A DNA stretch of 64,000 nt from Oscillospiraceae bacterium (lineage in GTDB: Bacteria; Bacillota; Clostridia; Oscillospirales; Ruminococcaceae): NCBI GenBank assembly GCA_016281125.1, contig JAEEIA010000001.1, positions 1 to 64,000 of the forward strand, in the 5' to 3' direction. Positions 1-7,503 of this stretch are shown piece after piece. Numbering within the stretch: the first letter of the stretch is position 1; every line of letters begins with the position of its first letter. A model generated the notes under the pieces. The model was not told where the DNA came from, did no database searches, and saw only the letters and a program-made list of their open reading frames with translations. The position numbers were made by a program, and so were the translations under genes.

Positions 1-1
1 A

Positions 2-124
2 TTTGAAGCGGCTGATCTGAAACAGTTTGCAGAGCTGGCGGGCTTTGATGTGATCCTTTGTGAGAAAGGAAACATTTATAAGCCGGAAGACGGAACGATT
101 CTGCATTGTTTATGCAGAAAATAA
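2..124 (+). CDS. 3' end of an unidentified protein (partial)
   Basis: An open frame enters from the left edge and stops at TAA 122-124, giving the last 40 residues. The tail reads like an alternating helix/strand segment (LAGFDVILCEKG, then TILHCLCRK). Such endings are common in class I SAM-dependent methyltransferases, where a late strand follows an 'AGF' turn. This is only a resemblance, and no motif that decides function lies inside the window. It is followed by an inverted repeat and then by a gene on the opposite strand, so the two are convergent. Confidence 0.5.
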   Translation, partial: FEAADLKQFAELAGFDVILCEKGNIYKPEDGTILHCLCRK

Positions 125-168
125 ATACGGCAAATTCTGATTTATCCGATTAGTCAAATACATACAAT

Positions 169-200
169 GCCCCGAAGCAATTTGAAATGCTTCGGGGCAA
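169..200. terminator. Bidirectional hairpin between convergent genes
   Basis: An 11-bp perfect stem (gccccgaagca / tgcttcggggc, 169-179 with 188-198) with an 8-nt loop lies between the partial gene ending at 124 and the minus-strand ATPase ending at 288. The flanking T or A tracts are short, so it is a plausible but weak intrinsic terminator. Confidence 0.6.
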
Positions 201-287
201 AACTTCTATATGGGTATCCGTCATATCCGGACCGGGCAGTGTTTTCCTGTATATGACTGCTTTGCCGGAGCTGCAGAAATTGATGTG

Positions 288-1334
288 TCATGCCGCTGTT
301 TGAATCCGCCGGATCAGCTCCTCCGCCGTCCGGTTCAGGAATGCCGTGTCCAGCGCACGGATATAATGCGCCTCCAGCTCGTCGTGGATCCGCAGTGCCT
401 CTGAAAGCAACGCTGCGGTCTGCGCTGCGGCTGCCTGTTCCGTCCGGATACAGAACCGCAGGAGCGTCCGCTGTGTACGCAACTCCGTGCCGTAAAAGCG
501 CTGCATGCGCACCGTGCTGACAGGCGTCAACCCGATGCTGTCCGGCAGCGCGTATGAAGCCGCGACAGTCAGCGAGAGCGCAGGGAGCACCAGCAGCTCC
601 GGCGCACGGTCTTTCCGCGTCAGCGAGCGCGTGATCTCTGCGTTCACCCCGCGTGCAGCGGCTTCCTCCGAGAGCGCCGTCAGCAGCTGAGCAGCCGCCG
701 TATGTGCAGGATCATCCAGCAGCATCAGGTCACAGTTCTCCGGCAGATAACACACTCGCCCCGCAGGCGTCAGTGCGATGCGCCGGCGTTCAAGGATTTC
801 GCCTTTTCTGGTGCTCTGCGGCAGAATGCGCGCCGCGAGCCTTGCCGCATACTGCGTCAGCTTTTCGCGCAGGAGCGCCCTTTCACCGATCTCCGCAATC
901 TGCTCCTCCATGGCGGCGATGCCCGCCAGTCCCTTGCGTGCCTGCAAATGCGCTGCCTGATTTGCCGCATAGAGCATACGCACCGCTTCTGCGGATTCGT
1001 GCAGGGATGCGCGGTCAAGCCCCGCGCCGAGATCCGTGACCGTGCCTGTCACATGGGGCAGCGCCGGGTCTGCCGCATGGGGCGCGGTTGCATCCGCAAT
1101 GAACACGCCGCGGTTTTCCAGCACGACCGCATCCAGCGATTGCGGATCCGACGCGCAGTGATAACAGGAAACGTCCTCCCCGGCAAAGGCCGCCGCAATC
1201 CGCTTCATCAGCGTGGATTTGCCCGTTCCGGGGCCGCCTTTCAGGTAATAGCCGAAACAGTGCCTGTGCGCTGCATAAAATGATGTGACAAAGCCCTCCG
1301 GCGATGCTCCGCCCAGAAAATATGTATTGCTCAT
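288..1334 (-). CDS. P-loop ATPase, PRK06851-like family
   Basis: The 348-residue protein has a clear Walker A motif (GGPGTGKST, residues 33-41) close to the N terminus, preceded by a Phe/Tyr-rich segment. A Walker-B-like hydrophobic stretch ending in LMLLDD lies near residue 205. The long Ala/Arg-rich helices between them suggest a helical insertion. The layout resembles an uncharacterised Bacillota ATPase family annotated as PRK06851-like, whose substrate is unknown. The ATG at 1334 has a good GGGAGGAT ribosome site. It is monocistronic as far as can be seen, with a hairpin after its stop. No signal peptide or membrane segment is visible, so a cytoplasmic nucleotide-driven role is inferred. 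Confidence 0.75.
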   Translation of the reverse strand: MSNTYFLGGASPEGFVTSFYAAHRHCFGYYLKGGPGTGKSTLMKRIAAAFAGEDVSCYHCASDPQSLDAVVLENRGVFIADATAPHAADPALPHVTGTVTDLGAGLDRASLHESAEAVRMLYAANQAAHLQARKGLAGIAAMEEQIAEIGERALLREKLTQYAARLAARILPQSTRKGEILERRRIALTPAGRVCYLPENCDLMLLDDPAHTAAAQLLTALSEEAAARGVNAEITRSLTRKDRAPELLVLPALSLTVAASYALPDSIGLTPVSTVRMQRFYGTELRTQRTLLRFCIRTEQAAAAQTAALLSEALRIHDELEAHYIRALDTAFLNRTAEELIRRIQTAA

Positions 1335-1463
1335 GGTATCCTCCCGGTTCCGGCCTGCGCCGTTTGCCTTATCCTATGCAGCAGCGCCGGTTTGGTGACA
1401 GTTCTTTACGGAACGGGCGAAAGCACGGGTTTTACTTTTTTCGCACATGCTTGCCGGATGCTC

Positions 1464-1492
1464 TTGACATTTTCTGCGGAATCGACTATAAT
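1464..1492 (+). promoter_or_regulatory. Consensus sigma-A promoter
   Basis: TTGACA (1464-1469), a 17-bp spacer and TATAAT (1487-1492), matching the housekeeping consensus in both boxes. It reads into the lipoprotein gene starting at 1528. Confidence 0.9.
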
Positions 1493-1527
1493 AATTCAGT
1501 GTTTAGATTATGTTTCGGAGGTGGAGT

Positions 1528-2466
1528 ATGCATATGAACGGCAGTAAGCGAATGCGGACGGCGATTTCCTGTATGCTTACGGCGCTCTGCCTGAGCGGCT
1601 GTTCCCGCGATGAATTCTTGCAGACGCCCCCCGTGACAACACCTGCCGTTACGACCGTCACAACCGAGGCAGCGCAGACAGAGCCCCCGGTTACCACGAC
1701 AGACGCACGCCCGGTTCAGCCGCTTTCGCGTCCGGTGGTGCTTGACGACGAGGGGCGGCATCTGATTCAGAAGGTTCCGCATTATACGCAGTTTTCGGAT
1801 TATTACACCGCCTGTGAAACGCTGGCGGGGGTATCTCTGCTGCGGTATTACGGCATCGACATGACGCCGGATCGCTTTCTGGACGGCTTTCTCCCGGTGG
1901 CGGATAATCCTGGCTTGGGGGCTGACGGCAAAATGTACGGCGAGAGCCCGTGGCTGTATTTCATCGGCGATCCGCGGAGCATGGACGGCTTCGGCTGTTA
2001 CAGCGGCGCACTGGTGCGCGGCATCAACAAGATCAAAAAGGGTCTTGCAAAGGGACTCCGCGGGCAGCCCCTGGAAAAGCTCTGTGAGCAATATGTTGAT
2101 AAAGGGCAGCCGGTTGTGATCTGGGCGACGATGTACATGGAGTATCCGCAGCAGTCGATGAGCTGGTATCTGTCAGACGGGCAGCTTTTCACGTTCATGG
2201 TGCCGGAGCACGCGCTGGTGCTGATCGGGTATGACGACGACTGCTATTATTTCAGTGATTCGCTGCAATATGAGGATGTGGTCGGCTATGACAGGGACAT
2301 GACGGAAACGGCATACAACATGCTGCAAATGCAGGCTGTGGTGATAGATCAGCAGGTGCTCGGGGATGTGCCGGATTTCTGGCGCAAGCCGGCGGATGTG
2401 CTTTACGAGGAAACAGAGGCGCAGGAAGTTTACGAGGAACCGTGGTATGCCTGGGAATACTGGTAA
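1528..2466 (+). CDS. C39-like peptidase-family lipoprotein
   Basis: The protein starts with a lipoprotein signal (hydrophobic core, then lipobox LSGC), followed by a Thr/Pro-rich tether (about residues 25-55) and a globular domain. That domain has the order seen in C39_2-type cysteine-peptidase folds: a cysteine after a YYTAC motif, a helix, a HALVLIGYDDD block carrying the histidine, and an FSDS segment. The C39_2 assignment rests on this pattern only, and activity is not proven. Start 1528 is chosen over the in-frame ATG at 1510 because GGAGGTGGAG (1517-1526) directly precedes it; an ATG at 1534 is also possible. It is exported and probably anchored on the outer face of the membrane. Confidence 0.78.
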   Translation: MHMNGSKRMRTAISCMLTALCLSGCSRDEFLQTPPVTTPAVTTVTTEAAQTEPPVTTTDARPVQPLSRPVVLDDEGRHLIQKVPHYTQFSDYYTACETLAGVSLLRYYGIDMTPDRFLDGFLPVADNPGLGADGKMYGESPWLYFIGDPRSMDGFGCYSGALVRGINKIKKGLAKGLRGQPLEKLCEQYVDKGQPVVIWATMYMEYPQQSMSWYLSDGQLFTFMVPEHALVLIGYDDDCYYFSDSLQYEDVVGYDRDMTETAYNMLQMQAVVIDQQVLGDVPDFWRKPADVLYEETEAQEVYEEPWYAWEYW

Positions 2467-2545
2467 ACCGGTGCAAAGCCTTTCCTGACCGCGGGGGCGA
2501 TGCGGCAATCGTATCCCCATTTCATTACAAAGAGGAGGAATCACA

Positions 2546-2722
2546 ATGGCACTGCCGAAGGATCCGTTTATTCTGTTCAGCTATGTAAACACGCAGCTGC
2601 GGGACAGCGGCGTGACACTTTCTGAATTCTGCGCGCAGCAGGGAATCAGGGAGGACGAACTGAAATCGCAGCTTGCAGCGGCGGGCTTCCGCTATGATGA
2701 AGCAAACAGACGGTTTCGCTGA
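2546..2722 (+). CDS. DUF4250 small protein
   Basis: A 58-residue protein that matches what I know of DUF4250: a LPKDPFILFSYVNTQLRD opening, a short helix with an 'EFCAQQGI' turn, and a C-terminal YDEANRRF. The family is widespread in gut Clostridia and has no known function. AGGAGG (2533-2538) sits at ideal distance from the ATG. The gene lies 79 bp after the lipoprotein with no terminator between, so co-transcription is possible, and a strong terminator follows. Confidence 0.85.
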   Translation: MALPKDPFILFSYVNTQLRDSGVTLSEFCAQQGIREDELKSQLAAAGFRYDEANRRFR

Positions 2723-2749
2723 GAAACCGGAAAAAGCAGGAAAATGTAA

Positions 2750-2790
2750 AACAGTCGGCATCCGGTTTGTTGCCGACTGTTTTGTTTTTT
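2750..2790 (+). terminator. Intrinsic terminator after DUF4250 gene
   Basis: Stem aacagtcggca / tgccgactgtt (2750-2760 with 2771-2781) followed by TTGTTTTTT. Confidence 0.88.
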
Positions 2791-2896
2791 GCCGGGCAGT
2801 TGCATTTTACTGCGATTTATGATATAAGCGGGCAGTGCCCGCATCCATTTCATCCCCCATATTGGCAAATTCAGAATGAAAAAACACTTCCCCCCA

Positions 2897-2925
2897 TTGA
2901 ATTTTACGCAATAATATGATATAAT
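2897..2925 (+). promoter_or_regulatory. Sigma-A promoter
   Basis: TTGAAT (2897-2902), 17-bp spacer, TATAAT (2920-2925), reading into the kinase gene at 2984 with a leader of about 50 nt. Confidence 0.85.
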
Positions 2926-2983
2926 AGCCGTAGTACGCTGGCCGGATTTGTCCGGCTCTGCTGATTGCCGCAGGGAGGTGCGC

Positions 2984-3763
2984 ATGAAACTGCCGGAACA
3001 ACTGGAAACGCTGCTGAACGGTCAGCCCTTTTCCGAGGAAACCGCGGGGCTTTCTGCTGAGACTGTCCGGATTTATCCCGACAGCGTCCTCAAAGCTGAG
3101 CCCGTTTCACAAAAGGCTGCGGATCATGTCCGGATGCTGCGATGGATGCACGGAAAGCTGCCCGTGCCGGAGGTGCTCTGCTGCGAATCCGATACGGATA
3201 ACCAGTATCTGCTGATGTCCCGGATTCATGGGGAACGCGCCTGTGCGCCGCGCTATATGGAACAGCCGGAGCTTCAGGTCAGGCTGCTTGCGGAGGCGCT
3301 GCAAATGCTCTGGAATACCGATGCGGCGGACTGCCCGCTCGTGTATTCGCTGGACGATATGCTTGCGCGCGCCGAAGAACGCGTCGCGCAGTTTCAGGTT
3401 GATACAAGCGATCCGGATATCTACGGTGAGGACGGCTTTTACAGCCCCGCCAAGCTGCTGCAATGGCTGCGGGTACACCGTCCGGAGCCGGATCCTGCGC
3501 TGTCACACGGGGACTTCTGCCTGCCGAATCTGCTGTTTTCCGGGGATTCCCTTGCGGGCATGATTGATCTGGGGGATGCGTGTGTTTTTGACCGCTGGTA
3601 TGACATTGCACTCTGCTGGCAGAGCATGTACCGCAATTTCAACGGCTATTACGGCGGCGCCGTTTACAGCGGCTGGGATCCGCTGCGATTGTTCCGTGCG
3701 CTCGGCATGGAGCCGGACTGGAACAGAATCCGGTTTTACATTCTGCTGGATTCTCTTTTCTGA
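2984..3763 (+). CDS. Aminoglycoside 3'-phosphotransferase-like kinase
   Basis: The 259-residue protein carries the hallmarks of the APH family: a short beta-rich N-lobe, then the catalytic loop SHGDFCLPNLLF (Asp and Asn of Brenner's motif), then MIDLGDACVFDRWYDIALC, whose first Asp is the metal ligand. Length and motif spacing fit APH(3')-type enzymes, which use ATP to phosphorylate an aminoglycoside hydroxyl. Many chromosomal homologues have other or unknown substrates, so a resistance function cannot be assumed. The ATG at 2984 has AGGGAGGTG just upstream; an earlier in-frame ATG at 2948 lacks a ribosome site. It has its own promoter and terminator and no mobile-element signs nearby. Confidence 0.82.
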   Translation: MKLPEQLETLLNGQPFSEETAGLSAETVRIYPDSVLKAEPVSQKAADHVRMLRWMHGKLPVPEVLCCESDTDNQYLLMSRIHGERACAPRYMEQPELQVRLLAEALQMLWNTDAADCPLVYSLDDMLARAEERVAQFQVDTSDPDIYGEDGFYSPAKLLQWLRVHRPEPDPALSHGDFCLPNLLFSGDSLAGMIDLGDACVFDRWYDIALCWQSMYRNFNGYYGGAVYSGWDPLRLFRALGMEPDWNRIRFYILLDSLF

Positions 3764-3770
3764 ATACACA

Positions 3771-3810
3771 AAACCCGCAGACAGCTTTCACTGCCTGCGG
3801 GTTTGTTTTT
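3771..3810. terminator. Bidirectional terminator
   Basis: Stem aaacccgcag / ctgcgggttt (3771-3780 with 3795-3804) with GTTTTT on the plus side and an A-rich flank that becomes T-rich on the minus strand. It separates the convergent kinase and GGDEF genes. Confidence 0.85.
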
Positions 3811-3820
3811 ATGCTCTTGC

Positions 3821-5356
3821 TCAGAATGCCTGGTCGAGATCGACGTACTGCACCTGACCGAACACGGCATCGCCGTTGCGGTTCGTCAGATCCTTGAGCG
3901 ACGAAATGATCGAGGCGTTGATATTCTCGGACTTCTTCGCAACCGCAATCTTATATTCTGCGGTAACCTGTCCGGCCGGCGTATCATGCGGTGTCAGCAG
4001 GATGGCGTGTGCCGTGTTGACGCTGTTGATAACCTCATTGTAAGCATTTGTCGTATCGTCCGACGGAATCACGATGAGGAATTCATCGGAGCCGGTACGG
4101 TAGATCGTGCCGTTGACAAAGACCTTGCGCAGCGCCGTCACCGTCGAAAGGAGCACCTGGTCGCCCGCGTCGTTTCCGTAGGTGGAATTGATCAGGCTGA
4201 ATCCGGAAATATCAAAGAATACGAAGTAATAGCAGCCTTCGGGGCGCTTTTCCAGCTTTGCCGCATCCATCGAGAAGGAAACGCGGTTGTTTGCTTCGGT
4301 CAGCAGATCCTTGAACATTGCAGTGGTCAGGGACTGCTTGGTCTTTTCGGTCTTGACAACCTGCGAGGACAGCTTCTGGTTGATCTGCTCCTGCTTCTTG
4401 TTGATCACGCTGAACACGATGATCATGCCGAGCATCAGCAGGCCGAACAGCATCAGGAACATGCGCATCAGGTACGCAACGCGGTAAACCTCGCCCTTGT
4501 TGTCGTTGATCATGAGGATCCAGTTGTGATCCTTCATGTAGGAGTACGATGCGATATAGGAATCGCCGTCGGTGCCGCGGAATTCAAAGTTGCCGGGCTG
4601 GAGATCCTCGCCGTTTCTTGCGCGTGCGCAGAGCGTCTTGACGGTTTCGTCCTCTGCCACCTGAGATATCATGTAATCGTTGCGGTGGAAGATGTAGGTG
4701 TCGTCATTGACGTTGACCATGCTGTAATAGGAGTTGCTCAGGTCGCGGTTTGCGAGGTTGTGCAGATCCGCAATCAGGCCGTCCGTGAAGATGCCGATAC
4801 CCACAAGGCCGATCGGCTGTCCGTTTGCCCAGACTGCCTTGTACATGGACACGATCTGCTTGCCGCTGGCAGGGGAGAGGATGATGCCGGTGTCATATAC
4901 GCCGTTTCCGGCGTCAATCATGGCCTGCTGGAGCGCCGTGCGCGGGCCCTCGTCCTGACGCGTTGTCATGCCGACGATTTTGCTGTTCGTATGCGTGAGC
5001 ACCTTGGTATCCCATGTGCTGGCGTAGATGCCCTCCAGGAACGCGACGTCGCGGGAGAAGTTTTCCGTATATTCCTGTGCAATCGCAAAATATTCCGGAT
5101 CATTCGGATGAAGCATCAGATCGGTGATCTGTGCGGCGCGGCTGTACGCGGTCAGCGTCTTTTCCGCATTTGCGACGTAGTTGCTGACGATCTGTGCGCG
5201 CTCCTCGGTGATCGTCGCCATATGGTCGAGCGCGTTCTTGCGCGTGGTATAGCTGACGAATGCCGTCGTGATAACAAGCAGAATCAGCATGACGACGATT
5301 TGCAGGATGAGCACGCGGTTGACAGTCGATTTTTGAGAGGTTCCCTTCTTAGCCAT
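3821..5356 (-). CDS. dCache-type membrane sensor with non-canonical GGDEF domain
   Basis: 511 residues: a membrane helix at about 14-36, a large extracellular sensor (about 40-290) with a Cache-like pattern (AYMK-type C-terminal strand, IGLVGIGIF), a second helix at about 293-315, a short coiled linker and a GGDEF fold. The GGDEF core keeps LTEANNR and the metal-binding FFDISGF, but the signature reads GSDEF, with the second glycine replaced by serine. Diguanylate cyclases normally need GG(D/E)EF, so cyclic-di-GMP synthesis is doubtful and a GTP-binding or partner-docking role is possible. It lies 39 bp after the deaminase-like gene on the same strand and probably shares its promoter. Confidence 0.82.
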   Translation of the reverse strand: MAKKGTSQKSTVNRVLILQIVVMLILLVITTAFVSYTTRKNALDHMATITEERAQIVSNYVANAEKTLTAYSRAAQITDLMLHPNDPEYFAIAQEYTENFSRDVAFLEGIYASTWDTKVLTHTNSKIVGMTTRQDEGPRTALQQAMIDAGNGVYDTGIILSPASGKQIVSMYKAVWANGQPIGLVGIGIFTDGLIADLHNLANRDLSNSYYSMVNVNDDTYIFHRNDYMISQVAEDETVKTLCARARNGEDLQPGNFEFRGTDGDSYIASYSYMKDHNWILMINDNKGEVYRVAYLMRMFLMLFGLLMLGMIIVFSVINKKQEQINQKLSSQVVKTEKTKQSLTTAMFKDLLTEANNRVSFSMDAAKLEKRPEGCYYFVFFDISGFSLINSTYGNDAGDQVLLSTVTALRKVFVNGTIYRTGSDEFLIVIPSDDTTNAYNEVINSVNTAHAILLTPHDTPAGQVTAEYKIAVAKKSENINASIISSLKDLTNRNGDAVFGQVQYVDLDQAF

Positions 5357-5395
5357 TGTTTACAATACTCCCTTTCTGATATTCAAACCCTTATT

Positions 5396-6034
5396 TTATT
5401 TTTTTCTGAATAGTCCGCCGAAGCCTTTTTTCTTTTTCGGCTGTTCTTCGTCTGTATCATCGTCGTCGTCAACTGTGTTGAGGAGATCGGTAACCTTGTT
5501 GCGCAGGAGATTGGCGTCATTGGTTGCCTCGGGAATCTGCACGGAAACGGCAGAAACGGAGGTGACTGTCGGTGCAGCATTAAACTGCTGGCTGATCTGC
5601 TGGCTGACCGGCTGACTGACGCGGCCGTCCGCATGGGTGCGCTGCTTCGGCATAATGCGGTTGAAGAATTCTGCGATGGGAACCGCACGGTCCATCATCA
5701 TGATTTCGCAGCGGATGTTATCTGGGTTCAGCGTCAGAATGCTGCGCATGCAGTCATCACATGGGAGCAGCGGCATTCCGTTTGCGCAGGACATCAGAAG
5801 CAGCGTGCAGACCGTGCTTTCGCCAGCGGTTTTCATGGCGCGCATGGCCTCAATCTCCGCGTGGATGTTGCGCTGGATGCCGTTGATCGTGTCGCGCCGG
5901 TTGAAGCCTGTGTAGAGTCTGCCGGAGATGCCTGCTATGACGCATACGGTATCATCCGGGAGCACCTGTTCACCGCTCATTGCGCGCTGTGCGGCTGCAT
6001 CCCGCGCCTGCTGGAAGATCATTTCATAAGTCAC
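5396..6034 (-). CDS. Cytidine-deaminase-like protein with low-complexity basic tail
   Basis: Residues 1-125 form a cytidine-deaminase-like fold: His58-Ala-Glu60 and Pro91-Cys92-x-x-Cys95 supply the expected zinc ligands and catalytic glutamate. A Gln/Ser/Val-rich linker (about 130-170) follows, then a helix (LLRNKVTDLLN), an acidic run of Asp/Glu and a very basic end (KKKKGFGGLFRKK). Such a tail is not found in housekeeping Cdd. The substrate is unknown; nucleoside or base deamination is the family default. It has its own consensus promoter upstream. The protein encoded at 7504-8748 has the same plan without zinc ligands. A separate cytidine deaminase gene at 35645 argues that this one is not the pyrimidine-salvage enzyme. 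Confidence 0.75.
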   Translation of the reverse strand: MTYEMIFQQARDAAAQRAMSGEQVLPDDTVCVIAGISGRLYTGFNRRDTINGIQRNIHAEIEAMRAMKTAGESTVCTLLLMSCANGMPLLPCDDCMRSILTLNPDNIRCEIMMMDRAVPIAEFFNRIMPKQRTHADGRVSQPVSQQISQQFNAAPTVTSVSAVSVQIPEATNDANLLRNKVTDLLNTVDDDDDTDEEQPKKKKGFGGLFRKK

Positions 6035-6132
6035 TCTTTTTAACCACCTTTCTCAGTTACGGGATCGGGAAATAATTAAGAATTATAGGATATATATGCC
6101 CAAAATTTAAAATTGTCCTCTCTGTTTTTATG

Positions 6133-6161
6133 ATTATAACACAAAAATCATGCGCTGTCAA
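6133..6161 (-). promoter_or_regulatory. Consensus sigma-A promoter for deaminase-like gene
   Basis: On the minus strand TTGACA (6161-6156), 17-bp spacer, TATAAT (6138-6133). It leaves a leader of roughly 90 nt before the ATG at 6034. Confidence 0.9.
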
Positions 6162-6717
6162 CTGTTACGGGCAAAAAAATACCAAATTCACGGTAATTTT
6201 TTTTATTCACGTTATAATTCCGGCAGATATTACAAGCTGGAATTTATCACGTAAAATGCAGGAAGAACCGGGAACGCAAATTGTTGCGTGATGTACGGAA
6301 ACTGGAATGTATGGCAAAAAATATGATAATATTGCCTTGCGTGCGTACAACCTTAGAAATATACAAAACGTATACAGAATACAGACTATTACAGTGATGT
6401 AATTTATTCGCTGCAGGACCCGGCGCGGCTGTGTACGGAAATACCGGGCCGATACCGTTTCAGGTCGTGAACGCTGATGTTTTCCGTATTTCCCTGCACC
6501 GGCGTCCGAGCTGCGGTACGCGTCCGGCGTTCATGCGGAAGTTTGATGCCGTTCGGAACCGGCAGGATTTTTCTGTATAATTTGCAAATTTGAAAAATAC
6601 GGAAGAAAAATCCCGAAAACTGCGCTTTTAGGCCGATATTCTGCGCGGCATCCGGAACAAAGTACGATACTTCACAAAGAAGTTACGATTTATCAAGAAA
6701 AAAATGCGATTTACCCC

Positions 6718-6746
6718 TTGCTTTTTTTTCGATTATATGGTATAAT
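6718..6746 (+). promoter_or_regulatory. Sigma-A promoter
   Basis: TTGCTT (6718-6723), 17-bp spacer, TATAAT (6741-6746), about 90 nt before the gene at 6843. Confidence 0.8.
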
Positions 6747-6842
6747 ATACGATATACGGAGTGTATAAAGATTTTAATAGGGAAGTTACATGATCCGGTG
6801 CATTTTGCAGCGGCAACAAGACGATAGAAGGGGTGCTTATTT

Positions 6843-7370
6843 ATGACCTATATGCTGAATGATATTGACGAAGCAATAGATCGCAAATTCCTCGTGACGA
6901 AGACCCTGAGCAATCAGGTGCAGGCGGGAACCATTGTGCATATCATGGATGCACTCAATAACAAGGACGGCACGGTGACGGTCTATTACCGCATCACCTA
7001 TACCAAGCAGGACTATACGGTCAAATTTGACAATGTCAAGCAGTTCTGCAAATGGGCACGTCCGGATAACTTCATCGCCCGCCATTATGAGAGCTTTAAT
7101 ATCAAGGAGATCCAGCGCTATGTGAAGCTGAAGGACAGAACCTTCACGTCGTTCTGCCTGCCGCTGATTCTGCTGGCTGTTGCCGTGATCTGGGCGATCT
7201 GCTGGCTGCTGATCGGCAAGGAAACCTTTACGTATATTCTGGCTGCTGTGCTGACTGTCGCAGCTGCCGTGCTGATTACGTTCACGTACCGCTCCAGCCG
7301 TCAGAAGGAGCTGATCAAGCTGTACAGCAAGGTCAGTGCGAATTCCAACTGGCGCGTCAATTTCAAGTAA
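6843..7370 (+). CDS. Two-helix membrane protein of unknown function
   Basis: I do not recognise this 175-residue protein. The N-terminal 95 residues look like a soluble beta-rich domain (IVHIMDALNN, TVTVYYRITY, YTVKFDNV), and an amphipathic stretch ending in KLKDRTF leads to two membrane helices (about 103-125 and 130-148). A basic cytoplasmic tail follows. With two helices in a hairpin, both ends probably face the cytoplasm. It sits between the two deaminase-fold genes and next to the kinase/phosphatase operon, so a membrane partner of that system is conceivable, but only position suggests it. A ribosome site AGAAGGGG lies about 10 nt upstream, and a terminator follows. Confidence 0.7.
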   Translation: MTYMLNDIDEAIDRKFLVTKTLSNQVQAGTIVHIMDALNNKDGTVTVYYRITYTKQDYTVKFDNVKQFCKWARPDNFIARHYESFNIKEIQRYVKLKDRTFTSFCLPLILLAVAVIWAICWLLIGKETFTYILAAVLTVAAAVLITFTYRSSRQKELIKLYSKVSANSNWRVNFK

Positions 7371-7409
7371 GCTGCGCAATGCAGGGATACCTTTTTTCAA
7401 ATATGCACC

Positions 7410-7444
7410 AAAGGCCGCACAGGATGCCTGTGCGGCCTTTCTGT
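7410..7444. terminator. Intrinsic terminator, convergent pair
   Basis: Perfect 13-bp stem aaaggccgcacag / ctgtgcggccttt (7410-7422 with 7428-7440) after the gene ending at 7370. Confidence 0.88.
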
Positions 7445-7467
7445 TGTCTGCATTGTGCCGTCAAAAA

Positions 7468-7498
7468 AGCCCGTATCCTTGTTGTCCGGATACGGGCT
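7468..7498 (-). terminator. Intrinsic terminator of the kinase/phosphatase operon
   Basis: Stem agcccgtatcc / ggatacgggct (7468-7478 with 7488-7498). On the minus strand it is followed by TTTTTTG, just beyond the stop of the gene at 7504. Confidence 0.88.
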
Positions 7499-7503
7499 GT
7501 GTG

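Larger units (their letters stand above)
6035..6842. other. Long divergent intergenic region
   Basis: About 800 bp with no convincing open frame, between two divergently transcribed genes whose proteins both begin MTY. It holds the two promoters described separately, a hairpin aattccggc...gctggaatt near 6213-6245, and a GC-rich patch at about 6415-6560 with ggaaatac...gtatttcc as distant inverted arms. The rest is AT-rich. I cannot assign an RNA family. Confidence 0.5.

Noticed and set aside
2984-3763. Acquired aminoglycoside-resistance gene
   Set aside because: It has host-like base composition, its own chromosomal promoter and terminator, and no mobile element around it, so a native kinase of unknown substrate is more likely.
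3803-5413. 536-codon open frame on the plus strand
   Set aside because: It is antisense to the Cache-GGDEF gene, has no ribosome site or recognisable motif, and arises from codon bias of the true gene.
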